Shown here: positions 48,701 to 61,300 of the stretch, piece after piece
Position numbering within the stretch: position 1 is the stretch's first letter
Layout of the letters: every line of letters starts with the position of its first letter
From: Larimichthys crocea
Lineage: Eukaryota; Chordata; Actinopteri; Sciaenidae
DNA: 64,000 bases
Direction of reading: 5' to 3'
Assembly: GCF_000972845.2 (NCBI RefSeq)
Contig: NC_040016.1
Location: 12,978,701 to 13,042,700, forward strand
The notes under the pieces: generated by a model
Told to the model about the DNA's origin: nothing
What the model saw: the letters and a program-made list of their open reading frames with translations, nothing else
Database searches by the model: none
Made by a program: the position numbers and the translations under genes

Positions 48701-50165
48701 TCACATAGTCCCTTAGAGTACAGGTAAGGAGCTTTAATGTGCTCAGATACAGTATAGACAAAATCAATAACCATTATTTAATAGATAATTCGATGGATTT
48801 TGTTACTGATCAATATTGTGACCCAAAATCTATTGTTTTCATCGAAATATGCATTTAAACTTAGAAAAAATATGACATCAAATCGAAATATGCATTTAAA
48901 CTTAGAAAAAATATGACATCAAATAAAGTAAAAAAGTAAAATAAGTCACAAAATATCATCCATATTGATAGATGTGTTACAGTTCTTTGAGTTCCTAACA
49001 GGTTTAAAAGAAGAGTACTAGATTAGACTACTTCTTCCTAACAGGTTTAAAAGAAGAGTACTAGATTAGACTACTTCTATGTGAAAAAATATATAAATTA
49101 TTACCTGCAATTACCTTCAACTCTGTGGAACGCTGTAGTGTATTTCAGCTTGTTGTTTTGGTTTTGGTTTCTCTGCAACTTCACTGTTTTTCAAAGCTAA
49201 TCAAATGTTCCAAAAAGCAACTGTATACACTACCTGCTCAGCACCAAACAGCAGCCAAACAATGTCAGCGACTAGCCAGTGAACAAAGTGGAACATTTAG
49301 AAGCTAAAGTTAGCAAGCCAGTGAACAAAGTGGAACATTTAGAAGCTAAAGTTAGCAGCTTCTATCATGAATTGGTGGGAAACCAAAATCAGAGCTAAAT
49401 TTCATCTGGTTTTTGAAAAAACTCCAAACTTACTCAAACAAACAATGCATCCTTCACATCTTAACAGTGAATTTTAACTAAATAGTTACCCATGTATGGA
49501 GGTCTATATTGTACTTTTAGCCTAGCAGTTCCAGGCTATAACCTATTTTGATGCACTTGCAGTTATTCTGCAAGTTATTAATAACTTGCTGCTTTGTTAC
49601 TTGATCCGACTTCTCAAACTTGTGACATACAACCACGGGTTGTGGCTTGATTCGCACACCACTATTATAAACACTCTCTGTGCAAACAAGGATTTTCTGT
49701 TTCTGTGAATATTCCTCTTTTATGGATGTTTGGCAGCTGCTCCCAAAGTGGAATTATTGTAATCATGGCTGTCTTTTCCTAAAGTAATTTGAATTTTGAA
49801 GTCAAATTTGCTGTTGTTGCTCTTCCTGTAAATGGACAAAGAGAGGTGCTTGACCTTTCCTTTGCCCTTTTAAGCTGACACTGTCTGTTTGAATTTAAAG
49901 GTTCACATAGCGTAGACAGTAAGGAGCGTAATACTCCTGTGAGGAAGTGTGCCAAAGCACAACTCATTTAAATATTTGAATCAGTGCAGCTCCATTCACA
50001 GATCCAAAGCTTACATAACACACATTAATCACCCTAATAATGATTTGTTTTTCTTTTGTCTTTAGGGTACTTGGATCGCTCCAAAATTTTGAAGCGTTCT
50101 CAGAAGCTTTCCAGTGCCAAAAAGGCAGTCGAATGAACCCCGAGCTGAAGTGTCGTGTCTGGTAG
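39797..50165 (+). CDS. mmel1: membrane metalloendopeptidase-like 1 (neprilysin 2)
   Basis: Twenty-three coding exons join in frame to a 769-residue M13 zinc endopeptidase (human MMEL1, 779). It is a type II membrane protein that cleaves small peptides outside the cell. The N-terminus MGKSES matches human MGKSEG; a membrane anchor spans about residues 28-50 ([20 protein letters not shown]). The substrate-binding NAFY lies at 562-565. The zinc site HEITH is at 603-607 (His603, Glu604, His607) and the third ligand Glu666 with Asp670 is in GENIAD, giving the same 63-residue spacing as neprilysin. The protein ends CRVW, the family's conserved C-terminal cysteine-X-X-Trp. All catalytic residues are present. 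The closest paralogue, MME, is excluded by the N-terminus and blocks such as [12 protein letters not shown] and [15 protein letters not shown]. The neighbour prxl2b agrees with human 1p36. No frameshift seen. Confidence 0.96.
43110..43300 (+). repeat. interspersed repeat copy in mmel1 intron 7
   Basis: Shares with 44785-44990 the blocks TATTTGTTAGGGAT, a GTGTACAT-ATTGA-TCAAT region, and GTTCATGATAATAAAG-AACATGGCTCAC-GATGTGTGTC. The two copies are in the same orientation and strongly diverged on the left, closer on the right. A fragment ending CTTACACACTGGCCCTTTAA follows at about 43350-43373 and looks like a terminus of the MITE-like family. Confidence 0.7.
44785..44990 (+). repeat. interspersed repeat copy in mmel1 intron 10
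   Basis: Direct-orientation relative of 43110-43300, sharing TATTTGTTAGGGATT, GGGCTGTGTACAT, GAGTCAATC and GTTCATGATAATAAAGAAACATGGCTCAC. No boundaries or terminal repeats could be fixed. Confidence 0.68.
45712..45890 (+). repeat. interspersed repeat fragment, family shared with 24.7 and 38.9 kb
   Basis: Contains GAGCATCCAGGCATCATTCAGTCCGCCTCCGGTCCACTGATGATCGACGACCTTGCAG, TTTTTAGATTAACCAGGAGGG and GAAACCTGTGGGTGACGTC, aligning with the right half of the copies near 38.9 and 24.7 kb. It abuts the exon 13 donor of mmel1 and extends an unrelated open frame past the splice site. Confidence 0.72.
48841..48922 (+). repeat. perfect tandem duplication, 41-bp unit
   Basis: Two adjacent identical 41-bp copies (48841-48881, 48882-48922) starting ATCGAAATATGCATTTAAAC, in mmel1 intron 22. 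Confidence 0.97.
48992..49077 (+). repeat. perfect tandem duplication, 43-bp unit
   Basis: Two adjacent identical 43-bp copies (48992-49034, 49035-49077) starting TTCCTAACAGGTTTAAAAGA, in mmel1 intron 22, 69 bp after the previous duplication. Confidence 0.97.
49274..49357 (+). repeat. perfect tandem duplication, 42-bp unit
   Basis: Two adjacent identical 42-bp copies (49274-49315, 49316-49357) starting AGCCAGTGAACAAAGTGGAA, in mmel1 intron 22. Confidence 0.97.
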
Positions 50166-52017
50166 AAAGTTTTACTTTCGGGCGACTCAAATCAAAAAGA
50201 ACAAGTTCTACTTCTTAAACCCACAGGGACATCCTGCTTATTCCAATTTATTTGGGGCAGAGTAATGACACAGATATTTGCTTATACTGTAGATGTATTT
50301 AAAGTGGATGACATCTTGGAATACACCCTAGTTTCAAAACTTGCAACACATATACTATAAAAAAGAAACTTGCTTGAGTATCTTCTCAAGTTTGACGTGT
50401 TGTCTCTGGATGAGTAGGTCACTTGTTCTTTTTTTTTGCTGTGTCCCACGACAGATGATGAGTGGGTACATGAATAAAAAGGCTACATAGAAAACTAATA
50501 CCTTGTGAAAAGGTAAAAGCTTAGATGGCTGGCTTTAACTGCTTTGCCAGCCTTTCTTCAATTACTCCTTAAAAAAAAAAAATCTCTTGTGCAGATCTTT
50601 GTGATTTATCTATCATCATTCGGCACCGAGTTGCCTGGTGTCTTTCCTCTGATGTATTGTTTTCGAGACTTTGTGCCACTTCAGAAGAAACAATAGTGAA
50701 CAAAACTAAGTTTGGCTAAAGAGTGAGAAATAAATGAAAGCTCTGGGCTTTGCTGAAGGAAAGCTACAAGAGAATTAGTCACACTCCGAGAGTTTGGTCA
50801 TTCACTGTTACATGAAACAAATTATCTAAAGACTTTAAGACTGTTAAATCTTTGCAGCTTTAACCTTAAATTAACATTCTGAGAGAGCTGTGGCTTTCAA
50901 CATTTTTACACTGATAGAGTGGATAAATATTTAAATTTACAAAGCTATTTAGTACTTTTTTGAGGATCTTTCTTTATCACGTTCTGCCAATGACTGTTGC
51001 TCAATACTCGCTGCAGAAATGTATACGTATGTCATGACAGTTTTCTGTAAAGGAACTACTACTTTTCCCCTGTCCTAGAGTGATGGGATAATGACGAAAA
51101 ACCAATGTATATCACTGTATTGCATTATTCGTTACTGCCAAGTGTAGATGCAGGTTTGGATATACGGTCGGTTGCTAATCACAGCTGTGTTGCCTGTTTG
51201 ACTCTCGCTTCACCTTTTACATGATTTTGAGAGGCTGATATATATAAAACTCCCATGTTCCGTTTGTTACATGGCATGTAACTGCATTTATTCAAAAACT
51301 ATAATGTCTGTCTGCTTGTATGATATTTGTAAATTTACATTTAACTTGACATGCTGATCGATTTCTTGTTTTTTCCTTCACCCCCTGAGAGGAGGGAGAC
51401 ACGAACCCACAGTCATTACAAGACTTTTAGCCTCTAGGCATAGCCAATTACATGCCAAGGGGGGAGAAACAAGAGACCCCCTCACACATGGACAAGCAGC
51501 AGATGAAGTGGTTTGCCCTCTGAGCTCACATTGATCAGTGCTGTGTAAGATGAAAGGATGAAGTGCGGTGTGCTGAAGCGTGGCGATCGCTGTCTCTGAA
51601 CCAGGTGCCCGCAGGCAGACACACTAAAGAATGGTGCTTGTCATTAAAGAGATGGCCGGGGCCAGGACTGTTATTTTCTACCTTTATTAACAAGTAATGA
51701 CAGGAGAATCAAAGCAGAGCAGAACTCAAAATAGAGGACAGAGGAAGTGGCTGCAGGTAGTTAGTTTTCGTGTGGAATAGAGCTTTCAAACACGGCAGAA
51801 AAAAAGACAAACACATATAGTCGGTTTTGAATGTATGTTCACATTCAGGATGCCTTGGTAAACTGAACACCACTTTTTAGGCCAAATTGAATGTGCGTGT
51901 TGAAACTTCACATCCTCAGCCTTCACATATTGGCAAATACTGTTGTGTTTAAGCAGGAGAAGAAAACACATTGATGAAAGACTGTTTTACTCAGAATGTA
52001 AAGCTGATAGTGTTAAA

Positions 52018-53045
52018 GCGAACGTTAGATATTTTCAGAAATACACACACTTGCTTTTTTCTGGTGAGAGTTAGATGAGAAAACTGATACCTCGCTCATG
52101 TTCTTTAAAGGTCCAGTGTGTAGGATTTAGTGGCAACTATCAAGGCTACAACCAGCTGAATACCCCTCTCCTCAACTATAGTGGCTGCAAACCTGTGAAA
52201 AATGTGATATCTTGAGCCAGTGTTTAGTTTGTTTATTTGTTCTGGGCTACTGTAGAAACATGGCGGACCGCCTGAAAGAGGACCCGCTCCCTCTGTAGAT
52301 ATAAAGCGTTCATCCTAAAGTAAACTTTCAGGTTAAAATATACTGATAGTGTAACATTTAAGGGTATCTATGGACAGAAGTGGGATATCATATTCATAAC
52401 TATGTTTTCATCAGTGTATAATCACCTGAAAATAAGAATTGTTATGTTTATGTTACCGTAGAAGCCTTTTATATCAACAGAGGGTCCTCTTTCATGGATT
52501 CTGCCATTTTGAACCAATTTGTTTCTACAGCAGCCCAGAGGGAACAAACTAAACACTGGCACTACATAGCACCTTTCTTTTACAAGTTTCATGGTCACTG
52601 TAGTTTCTCCTTCATGCTTGAACTAGATGCCACTAAATCTTGCACACTATACCTTTAAATATAAGCTACAGCCAGCGGCCAGTTATCTTAGTGTAACATT
52701 AAGAGCAGAAACAGGTCAAAACAGCAAGTCTGGCTGTGTCAAAGACTAACAAAATCTGCTTTCCTGTAAAACTGATTAAAACGTTATAAGTCATTTTTTG
52801 CCTGTACAAAAGCCAACATGTAATGTGGGTTATATGGTGGACTAATTCTTAGGTAACTCATAGATTTTACATTTAAGTTTCTGTGCAGTGCTCCCTGCCT
52901 CCAGTCTTTGTGCTAAGTTAAGCTGACTGGGCTGTTTGCTGTAGCTTCATATCTAACAGACAAACATAACAGTGGTATCAATCTTATCCTCTCACTCTCA
53001 CCCAGAAAGCAACAAAGCGTATTTCCACAAATGTCTATTCATTTA
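52018..53045 (+). repeat. interspersed repeat (outer element) interrupted by a fold-back element
   Basis: The left piece (to about 52104) has GGTGAGAGTTAGATGAGAAAACTGATAC; the right piece (from about 52660) has AAGCTACAGCCAGC-GGCCAGTTATCTTAG, TATATGGTGGACTAATTCTTAGG, TAAGTTTCTGTGCAGTGCTC, CAGTCTTTGTGCTAAGTTAAGCTGACTGG and the terminal GTATTTCC. The pieces are colinear with the copy at 57.27-57.68 kb and with a repeat I recognise from perch-like fishes. Confidence 0.75.
52105..52659. mobile_element. fold-back (inverted-repeat) MITE-like element
   Basis: Left end TTTAAAGGTCCAGTGTGTAGGATTTAGTGGCA and right end, read on the minus strand, TTTAAAGGTATAGTGTGCAAGATTTAGTGGCATCTAG are inverted copies. 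Internal blocks are also mirrored: CAGTGTTTAGTTTGTT...TCTGGGCTACTGTAGAAACATGGCGG on the left and CCATTTTGAACCAATTTGTTTCTACAGCAGCCCAGA...AAACACTGGC on the right. The element is thus a long hairpin of two opposed family copies, inserted within the outer repeat. Confidence 0.85.
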
Positions 53046-56000
53046 AACAACAAGGCACATTTGTCATGTTTGGTTCAAAGAAGTGCTGGAGGATAAATCA
53101 TAGGCTATGATGCAACATAGGGCTGCCGTTTGAAGGGCAACAGCGTAGACTCGTGTATTTTCTATGGTTTTGCTCAAAAAGAGTAAAGCAGTTCAACGGT
53201 TGTTGACTGGTAACAAAGAGTATATAATATAAAATGTGTTATTGTAGATACTCGATGTTCTATACTGCAGTATTTACATATAAAGGATTCAAATCAGGTA
53301 AGAAAGAGAGCGTACATTTCTTACCTTAGTTCTTAGCTTCACATTTACTTACATGGTGAAATTGTGTCGTTTTAAAATTACCAGCCAAGTAAAAATACAT
53401 TTTTATTATATATGAACATGTTATATCTGTATACGAGTCAGAGGAGTTTATTTATCTACATGAATATTTATGAAATACTATTGTTGCTTTGCAAGAATTC
53501 AGACGTTAAATATGTTTTTTGAATGTTCCTGCTGCTATGTAATCTAGATTGCCATTAAAGTGACTGTCTCAACTGGATCTCAAGTCTTTTTATTTTGTAT
53601 GTTTCCGTAAAAACCTGAAAAAATCATGTACTGTATTCATTCTCATCTGTACAGAGACAAAAAGATTAAGTGGATTTTATGCAACATTAGCATCTGTGCC
53701 CTAAAAGAAAAGTGCTCAAAGGCGTTCATGTTCATTGTCATGTTACAGTCATAATGTCATATGTCCTGTCTTGTTACTTCACTTTATAGTCATAAATCAG
53801 AATCAGGGGCTCCTCGTGCTTCGCAACTTGTTATCTTAACCACTTTGTCACTGTGTCAGCAAATATCATAGACAGAGTCATTATTAGGCAAGCTTTCAAA
53901 AGTAAAATGCTACATTTATACATATTGGAACTGTGAACTTAAGTGTCGTGAATGAGATACAGATTTCACTACTTCTTTGTAGTTGAGTTAGTGATTTACT
54001 GGCTTCATCACAGTTGATCATGATGTTTCATGTGCAAGATCCACATTTTATTCCTATGAAATATCTCAACAAAACATTTTGGTGTTCTCTCTCTGGATGA
54101 ATTATAATCACTTTGATGATCCTCTAAATTTTCATCTAGCACCACATCTACCACATGTTAACATTGTCATTGTGCGTATGTTTGCATGGTGATATTAGCA
54201 TTTAGCGTTTAGTACCGCCCAGCTTCATAGAGAGTTCATAGAGTTGCGAGCTTGGCTGTAAACTTTTAGTCTGGTTACTATTCATTTATGTTTAATTTCT
54301 GAAGAAGTTTTGTTGAACTACAAGTCTTTAGGTACATGTGATGCTGAGTTACGGTAAGGCTCACTTGGCATCAGTGCACTGATTAAGTCCGAACCAATAT
54401 CACAGTTTTGGGTCAATTGTAGAAATGTAGTACATGTCAAGCAAGTGTATGACTGAGGTAGCATCACCATCACGAGAAATGAAAAATGTAATCTTTGAAA
54501 AGTTTAGAGACACTTTGGATAAACTGGTATGTGAAGATTTGTTAAAGGGGAGAGAAAGAAAGTACTTTAATGGTGTGTAGCAACCGATAATGTAATAAAG
54601 TCCAATAATTTAATCCCTGCCGATAACGTAATAATTTGGGCCATTTTAAAATTTCGTATTGTAATAAAGCCTACAACATGGTGATGTTTAAACCTATGAT
54701 GGAGCCATACGAGTTTTAAATCACTGATGCAGTAAACAACCAACTGAACTTGCATATGGGCATGAGGTCGAAGTTAGAAAACTCCACGCGTCTACATGAA
54801 ACTGCTAACTGACTGAAGCCAAGTTTTGATTTTAAATATTTATTATCATTAGACACATAATAATACATAATAATTTATAATAATTTATAAACTGTTAGTG
54901 TAAAGAAAATCACCTTGATCAGTATACATATAAGATAATCTAAAAACAAATTACATACAATAATCATTGATGCTAATATTACAATTAAAAGGTAACGATT
55001 ATAAAGGAATATCACTCTTGTTTTCACTGTAGATAATATATAACTGTCACAAAGTAGATCCACTTCTTAAATCTCCTTTTCAGCTTCCCAGTCTGAAAAA
55101 GCAGCTCTGTCATCATCGGGTACAAACATCATCGTTGCACTGCAAGAGAAAGTACCGACGTATTTACATCGTGGATTAACAGGAGACATTTGTTATTCAA
55201 ACTTTGGGTTAATGGTGCGTCTATACAGGAAGTGATAACTTCACTCGTGCTACATGTGTGGAAGTATATTTTTACTGTCCATTTTCCACAGTGATTGTTC
55301 CTTGGGTTCTTAACACTGCTGAAACTTGAATGACCTACACTCAATACTGTGCCTAAATACCTCCTTGTGTAGACACAAACCACTGAAGCAGTTGCTGCAG
55401 TTCTGCTGCTGTGCGTGACACGTCCTGTGTAAACATTGTGTAAAACCAATTATTGGCAGTCAGACTAATCTCCTGCAAATCCAGTTTTGTGAAACGTATT
55501 GATATAAAAGAGCTATTAATCATTCATATCAGCACCTCAAATACAAATTACTGTGGTTGAAAACTTCAAATGAGGTTGATGTTCCAGAAGGGAAAAAATA
55601 ATTAAAACAATCACAAAAGCACATTCCCACCTAATGCATCTGCAGAGGGCCGACGAGAGTCTTGATCAATATTGTGACTTAATAACAGTTTCAAGCGCCA
55701 CTCAAATTAGAGCTTTTGCTACATATTGGGTTTTAATCAATCAAATTAATGACCATGAGTTCTGCTGGAATGCCACAATGGACATTTTAAAGCCAAATAG
55801 AGCAGCTAAGCACTGACTAACATGCATCTACTCAAAGCCAAAGCCACGGCTTTCAAAAAGAGGTCAAATAACTTGAAATGGGAACATTCGCACAGTTACC
55901 AGGCTGATTAGCTGATTAGCAGTTTTTATTAATGGCAGAGCCGAAACGATAAGTCATCTAAACTAGGAAATGCCAAACAATCTCTTGTTTCAAGCTTTTT

Positions 56001-57267
56001 AAATGTAAGAAACTAGAACAGTGAACTGAATATATCTAAGTTTTAGACTGTTGTTGGGACAAAATAGTGAAGCCCAGTATTGTTGACTTTTAACTACTTA
56101 CCTGTGAGTTACTTACACATAAGGTGATAAGTGAGTAGTGCTTCAATTTCTAGGATAAAGGCAGATCTTTAGGTGAATTTGTTTGTCTAGAGATAAAGCA
56201 TTAAACATTTTGTTTATGTGAATTATTGTGCTGAAGTTGTGACGTTGAAAGCTCTTCAGGGAAATCTAGTTTGAGGTTTTCCATCTTTAGACACAGATTA
56301 GAGAAGTAAATACTGTCTATCAGCTGTTTGAACAAGAAGACATTACTTGGTTTTATCCAGATCAGCCAATGACCTCACTCTGTTAACAAAGCTTCAACTT
56401 TTCAGGGCCTCTTCCAGAGGAGCACATAGCTTGTGACTTGCACTTGTTTCTGATCCCTCAGAGAAAACAAGGTCCATTCTGTTCCTGGGCTGCAGCAATG
56501 ACATCTGTTGGTCTTTGGACAGGTCATGGGAAAAACTACTGCACGTTACAATCTGACATGCTGTGTTTTGTGGGAAGCAAGCAATAAAGCCATGGGGTAA
56601 GACCACCATGTGCTGGATGTTATGGGCATGCTGATAGCTTTGATGATCACAGGAGAAAACCTAGTGCTCGGGACTTGAGACATTATGTGCATTATCCCCA
56701 AACAATTTGTTTTCATGTTATTTTATGATCCATCTCTTGCATATTGACAGCACAAAACCAGAATTAACAATGTGGCTCATTAGCTCAAGATGTAAAATAA
56801 AGTGTTTTTATGTTGCAGTCATTAATTGTAGTGTGCTACTGTATGAATACAGTGCTCTGTGAATGTTTACATAGCCTCTGGGTTTCTGCACTTTTGCACA
56901 GTGTTGTATTTGTTTTAAATTTATTCTGAGATCTATAAAATGTTTCATATTGCACCAAAGTTATAAGAATGATCTCAACTCCAAAGTCATTCATGATTGA
57001 ATGCTACACGCCACACGCCACACTACCCTCACGTTTTCCAAATTAAAATCCATTAAACACCCTAAAATCAAGTGAGATTCCACTGAGGGGAAAACAACAA
57101 AACAGCTACAATTTATTGATGTTTAAAAGATCATCCTGAACATGAGATATGAGCTGCTTGAACTCCAATTCCATTTGCATAAAAAAATATGGCTCACCAA
57201 TTCAATTAAGTTTTGATAACACACGGGGTGTTCTTGAAAAGATGAGAACATAGAAATCCTCTAAAAA

Positions 57268-57680
57268 CCAGCAGCTGATTAGCTTAGCTAAGTATAAAGA
57301 CTGGAAACAGATGAAAAGTCTAGTCTGTCTCTCTCCAAAGGTAATGTTACATCATGTTTGTTTAATCTTCACAAAAGTTTCATGGGGTTATGGGACTATT
57401 ATTATGTGTGGAATCTTGGTGACAAGCAGTAACTTCTGCCTTTGGCCAAGAAATAATCCTGCACACAAGCCCATTCGAGATGACAACTTTTTGTTTTTAT
57501 GCTTTGGTTTTTATACAGACACATGTTTTTAATTTGTGGAGAGCTAGGTTAGCTGTTTCCAGTCTTTGTGCTAAGCAAAGCTCATCATATCCTCACTGTA
57601 GCTTCATATTTACCAGGCGTTCTGTTCTAGCTCCTGCCAATAAAGTGAAATAAGCATATTTATCATGAACTATTCCTTTA
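57268..57680 (+). repeat. interspersed repeat, second copy of the 52-53 kb outer element
   Basis: Carries TTAGCTTAGCTAAGTATAAAGACTGGAAACAG, CTGTCTCTCTCCAAAGGTAA, TTGTTTAATCTTCACAAAAG, CCAGTCTTTGTGCTAAGCAAAGC, CACTGTAGCTTCATATTTACC, AATAAGCATATTTATCATGAACTATTCCTTTA. The order matches the 52-53 kb element, though middle parts are lost in one or other copy. Confidence 0.75.
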
Positions 57681-58374
57681 TGCTTAAAAGTAAACAAATA
57701 GTGTTTTGGTCTTTTGGGGTTTTTTTTCTTATATGACTAAGAGTTGATGTTTATTAATTTGTCTCTGGTCACCATTTTTTCACACTGGCATGACGACACT
57801 TACCCTTCATTCTCATAAACTCCTCCTGTGCAAAGTTTAGCATAGCTTCTACCATAATGTTAAAAACTAAACTAAACTAATCCTTACATCTGTGACATGC
57901 AGATTCAATCTCAGATACTAAAATCATCACATTTCTGTGCAAAGACTTGATGTGATGCGACATGTTGAAACGTGCCTCCATGATATACTTGATATGTAAT
58001 TCCACACAGAACAACTGAAGCTACATGATGGTCTTTGTGAGATTAATTAGGACATATATATTTGATATATATTTCAGGAATCTTGGGTAAGGCTGCCCAA
58101 CACTGGTTTTCCTTGTTAGGTTAGGTTAGGTTAGAGCATTTTAAGTACAAAACCAAGATCATCACTCAAGTTTAAAAGGTTTGTGGGACTATGACACAAA
58201 CATTGACAGACCATGAAGACGGAGTAATAAGTGTGAAATTGTCTTTAAAGGGGCTAGTCTGATGCGTGTTGCTACTGACGTAAAACAGAGTCTGCTGGCT
58301 AAAAACAAGACTGTCACATCAGTACAGTGTCCTTTAGTGAGCACAACGATACCGTGATAAGTGATCAATTTCAC

Positions 58375-61300
58375 TCATGAGCACAAACAGAAAATTAGAA
58401 GTTGAAGTAGGGCGTTCAGAAAATAATTGTATCTTTCTTGTATATTTATGAGGTGTCTTACCACTGGTCTCTGTCCTGCTTTTACTGTGGCTGAGATACC
58501 TAAAGCCTTGGAAATATCCTCCAGAGGTAAGTGGTCTCCCGGTGAATCCTGGATAAAGTGCAGCAGGACCTTTTCTCCACCTTTGCAAAGTAAAATATAT
58601 TTAGGAGTAGTCATCAAATCAACTTTATCTGTTATAAACAACGATTATTATGAATTTTACTTTGGTGACTCAGGCTGACAAAAAAAGAGAATATATATAT
58701 TTTAATAACTGTGTTTCAGTAACTTGCATCACTTCCTTGACTCCCTCTGGTCCACTATGGAAGCTCTGCGAGTTGTTCCCTGCACTCATATAAATAACCT
58801 GAGGTGTTTGTCCACAGTCGGTTCACACTGTCCTTTTCCCTGACGTCTGAAAGCCAGTAAATTTGTCGCTCGTCACTTTTTAGAAATTAAGTTGTAAGTC
58901 TGAGAAGTCGCTAAATCTTGTGAGAAAGTCACCAAGTTGGCAAAACTCGTCTCTCTCTGTGATTAATTCTGTGTGTGTAAGCACAGATGTGATGTGGCAT
59001 GGAGCTTGTGCAGGATGGATTATTTTAATGTAAATTTTTTATTGGCAATGATAAATGTCTCTGCTGTCCCAGACAACGTATCTTTGTGGTCCCAGCTGCG
59101 ATTTTTATTGTCCCCAGAACAACGGGACATCTTTAATTTCAAGCCAAGTCCTCCAAAAATGTGCAATAAAGTCTGGTTTCACTTCAAAGCTTCTATTTAA
59201 TAACTTTGACGAAATTGACAGACATTCAGAAACATTCAGTTCTATGCCTAAGCCTCATTCAAGTGCTCAGAGAGGAGCAATACTGGGTGGAAACTGTCTC
59301 TGAAAAGTCTTCTGGTGGAGCTGAGGTTTTTAAAATTGAGGAGACAGAAGGGACAGAATGATCTGTAATCGACTTCCTCCAGCTCTCCGTAAGAAGTTGC
59401 TCATACCACACCATAAAAGAGTGTATCTGCACATTAATAGAGGAAGGCAGTCTGACTGAGTTTTGTATCTGGACACATAATGTATTAATCTGCCTAAATA
59501 CGTCTTCGGTGTGTTGTCTTTAGTACTTTTTGACATCACTACCCCATGCCAAAGATTCTCACCTGTTTCAACTGTGACTCATCTCTATACAGAATTATTA
59601 ACCCAATACACTATTGCAAATTAAAAGTATTTTAATCTTGTGCGGACACAGGAAATAAAGAAGTAAGGGGATCACTGACACTGGGGGTGAGTTGTTTAGA
59701 GAGCTGACTCTGAATGTTGTAATGCAGCATTGCCCTCTAGAGGTAAGACTGCAGAAATGCATTTCTTTAATTTACTTACCTTCATTTAAACGACAGACAA
59801 ACTTTACCCAGTCTCATTACGAGGTCATTTACATGTTCACATCCAACCAGTTTCACTTGTACACCTTTACAACACAAAGCTTTACTAATCTCCCCCTCTG
59901 GTGTGCATGGACTGTACCTTTGGCCACAATAAGCATGCCTCCACTCTGCAGCAGATCTCCTGAGAAGTTTCCCTGGATGCCGTCAGCTTTGGCCTGAAAA
60001 CAGGTAGAAATCAGAAGTCAGTGTGTCAGTCTGGGCCTCAGCAAATTTCACTCCTACATCTGTGACCATACCTATGTACCATGAAATAGTTGTATTAACC
60101 GTAAGGATATATATACCTTTGCAGCTATCTCTCGTACTTTCTTCCCCAAAGCAGCAGGAACCACACTTACAGCTGTGTATCTGAGAGTCAAAAATAATAA
60201 ATACTGATGAGAAGATCAGTGATCAAACCTAATGAAAATTTTTAAAAAATGTTATTTTAATTTCCCATCCCATGAAAGGTATTTGATTTTATTTGCACAA
60301 CAGTCCAAGATGCAAAGATACAAAGTTTTCTATCATATAAGATTAAGAAAAGTATCTACTCATCACATTAGTAAGAAAATGTTTGGCTTGAATGACTATT
60401 CAAATGACTATTGAATAATAAAATAGTTGCAGATTGTTTTTCCATTGACTGACTAATCGATTAATCAACTAATCTTTGCAGCTCTAAAGTATACATTTAA
60501 GGTTGAGACTGATCATCTTTGATTCACATGAATTCACTGTACTCACCTTTTGAAGCCCAAGTCCTTGTAGGTTTTCTTTTGTTCGTCAACGTATATGGCT
60601 GAAAGAGAAGATGATTAATGATTATTTACAATCCTACAAAAGGACTGGCTGTTGAGAATGATGGGCTCAAAGAGCAGGTCTGTATCCTTGTGACACACCC
60701 AGACTTTTTTATTGCAAAAGTTTGGTTGTGACAGTTGCAGCTAAGTAAAACAAAACAATTCATGCCGATTCATTTTTGTTTAACTTTCAACATAGATCTG
60801 CTAATTTCAAAGTTACCAGAAAAGGGAGGACAAATGGATTATGATCCTTTTCTGGTCACATTCATCTGATACATATCTGAATTGTGACCATGAGGTGACA
60901 GAAATCTGAACTGCACTGCACATCAGATCCTGTTTCACTGGATTTGTTTGTTTTTTCGGAAAACTTTACACTGAAATTTCCATTTTAACAAAGCCAGGAG
61001 GGGTTATTTATTTGACCATCCATAAAATCCAAGAACTGATGTATTGGTCCAACAGGTGTTGTGCAGATTGAGAAGAAAGAAAACTGTGTAGGGTTTTAGG
61101 GTAAAAACAGCTTTAGTGAATCTTATTTAAAACTTTTAAGGCTTGTGTGCCAACATGTTTCCGTTACAGTTAAAGTCCCACATATTGTGAAGCTGTCTCA
61201 GTGCAACACAAATCTGGAAAAAGACCCTTAGATCAGTAATAACTGCTTACATCCTTTGAAAAACCCTCCTTCCTTGAACTCCTTCAGCCCAAACTCTTCC

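Larger units (their letters stand above)
39797..50165 (+). other. mmel1: mmel1 coding-exon map
   Basis: Coding exons: 39797-39953, 40452-40496, 40816-40875, 41032-41193, 41292-41372, 42181-42276, 42784-42902, 43444-43509, 43802-43936, 44180-44269, 45171-45307, 45392-45485, 45576-45704, 46201-46299, 46392-46475, 46560-46663, 47044-47102, 47235-47354, 47528-47661, 47804-47869, 47994-48089, 48647-48723, 50066-50165. Total 2310 nt including the TAG stop. All introns are GT-AG with consistent phases. The first coding exon extends left to an acceptor at 39777. Zinc-site exon is 47235-47354; third-ligand exon is 47804-47869. Exon 2 (15 codons, Ser-rich) is the least conserved and could be alternatively used. 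Confidence 0.9.
50166..58374. other. mmel1 3' UTR and intergenic region to prxl2b
   Basis: The mmel1 3' UTR begins at 50166. Candidate polyadenylation signals AATAAA occur at 50473-50478 and 50729-50734; which is used is unknown. The rest has no supportable coding exon. It holds nested repeats at 52.0-53.05 kb, another copy of the outer repeat at 57.27-57.68 kb, and four TTAGG units near 58.12 kb. Because mmel1 and prxl2b are transcribed towards each other, both 3' ends lie in this stretch. A short last exon of prxl2b may be hidden in its right part. Confidence 0.6.

Noticed and set aside
58115..58135. Telomere-like TTAGG repeats
   Set aside because: Only four units, and the vertebrate telomere repeat is TTAGGG; this is ordinary simple sequence.
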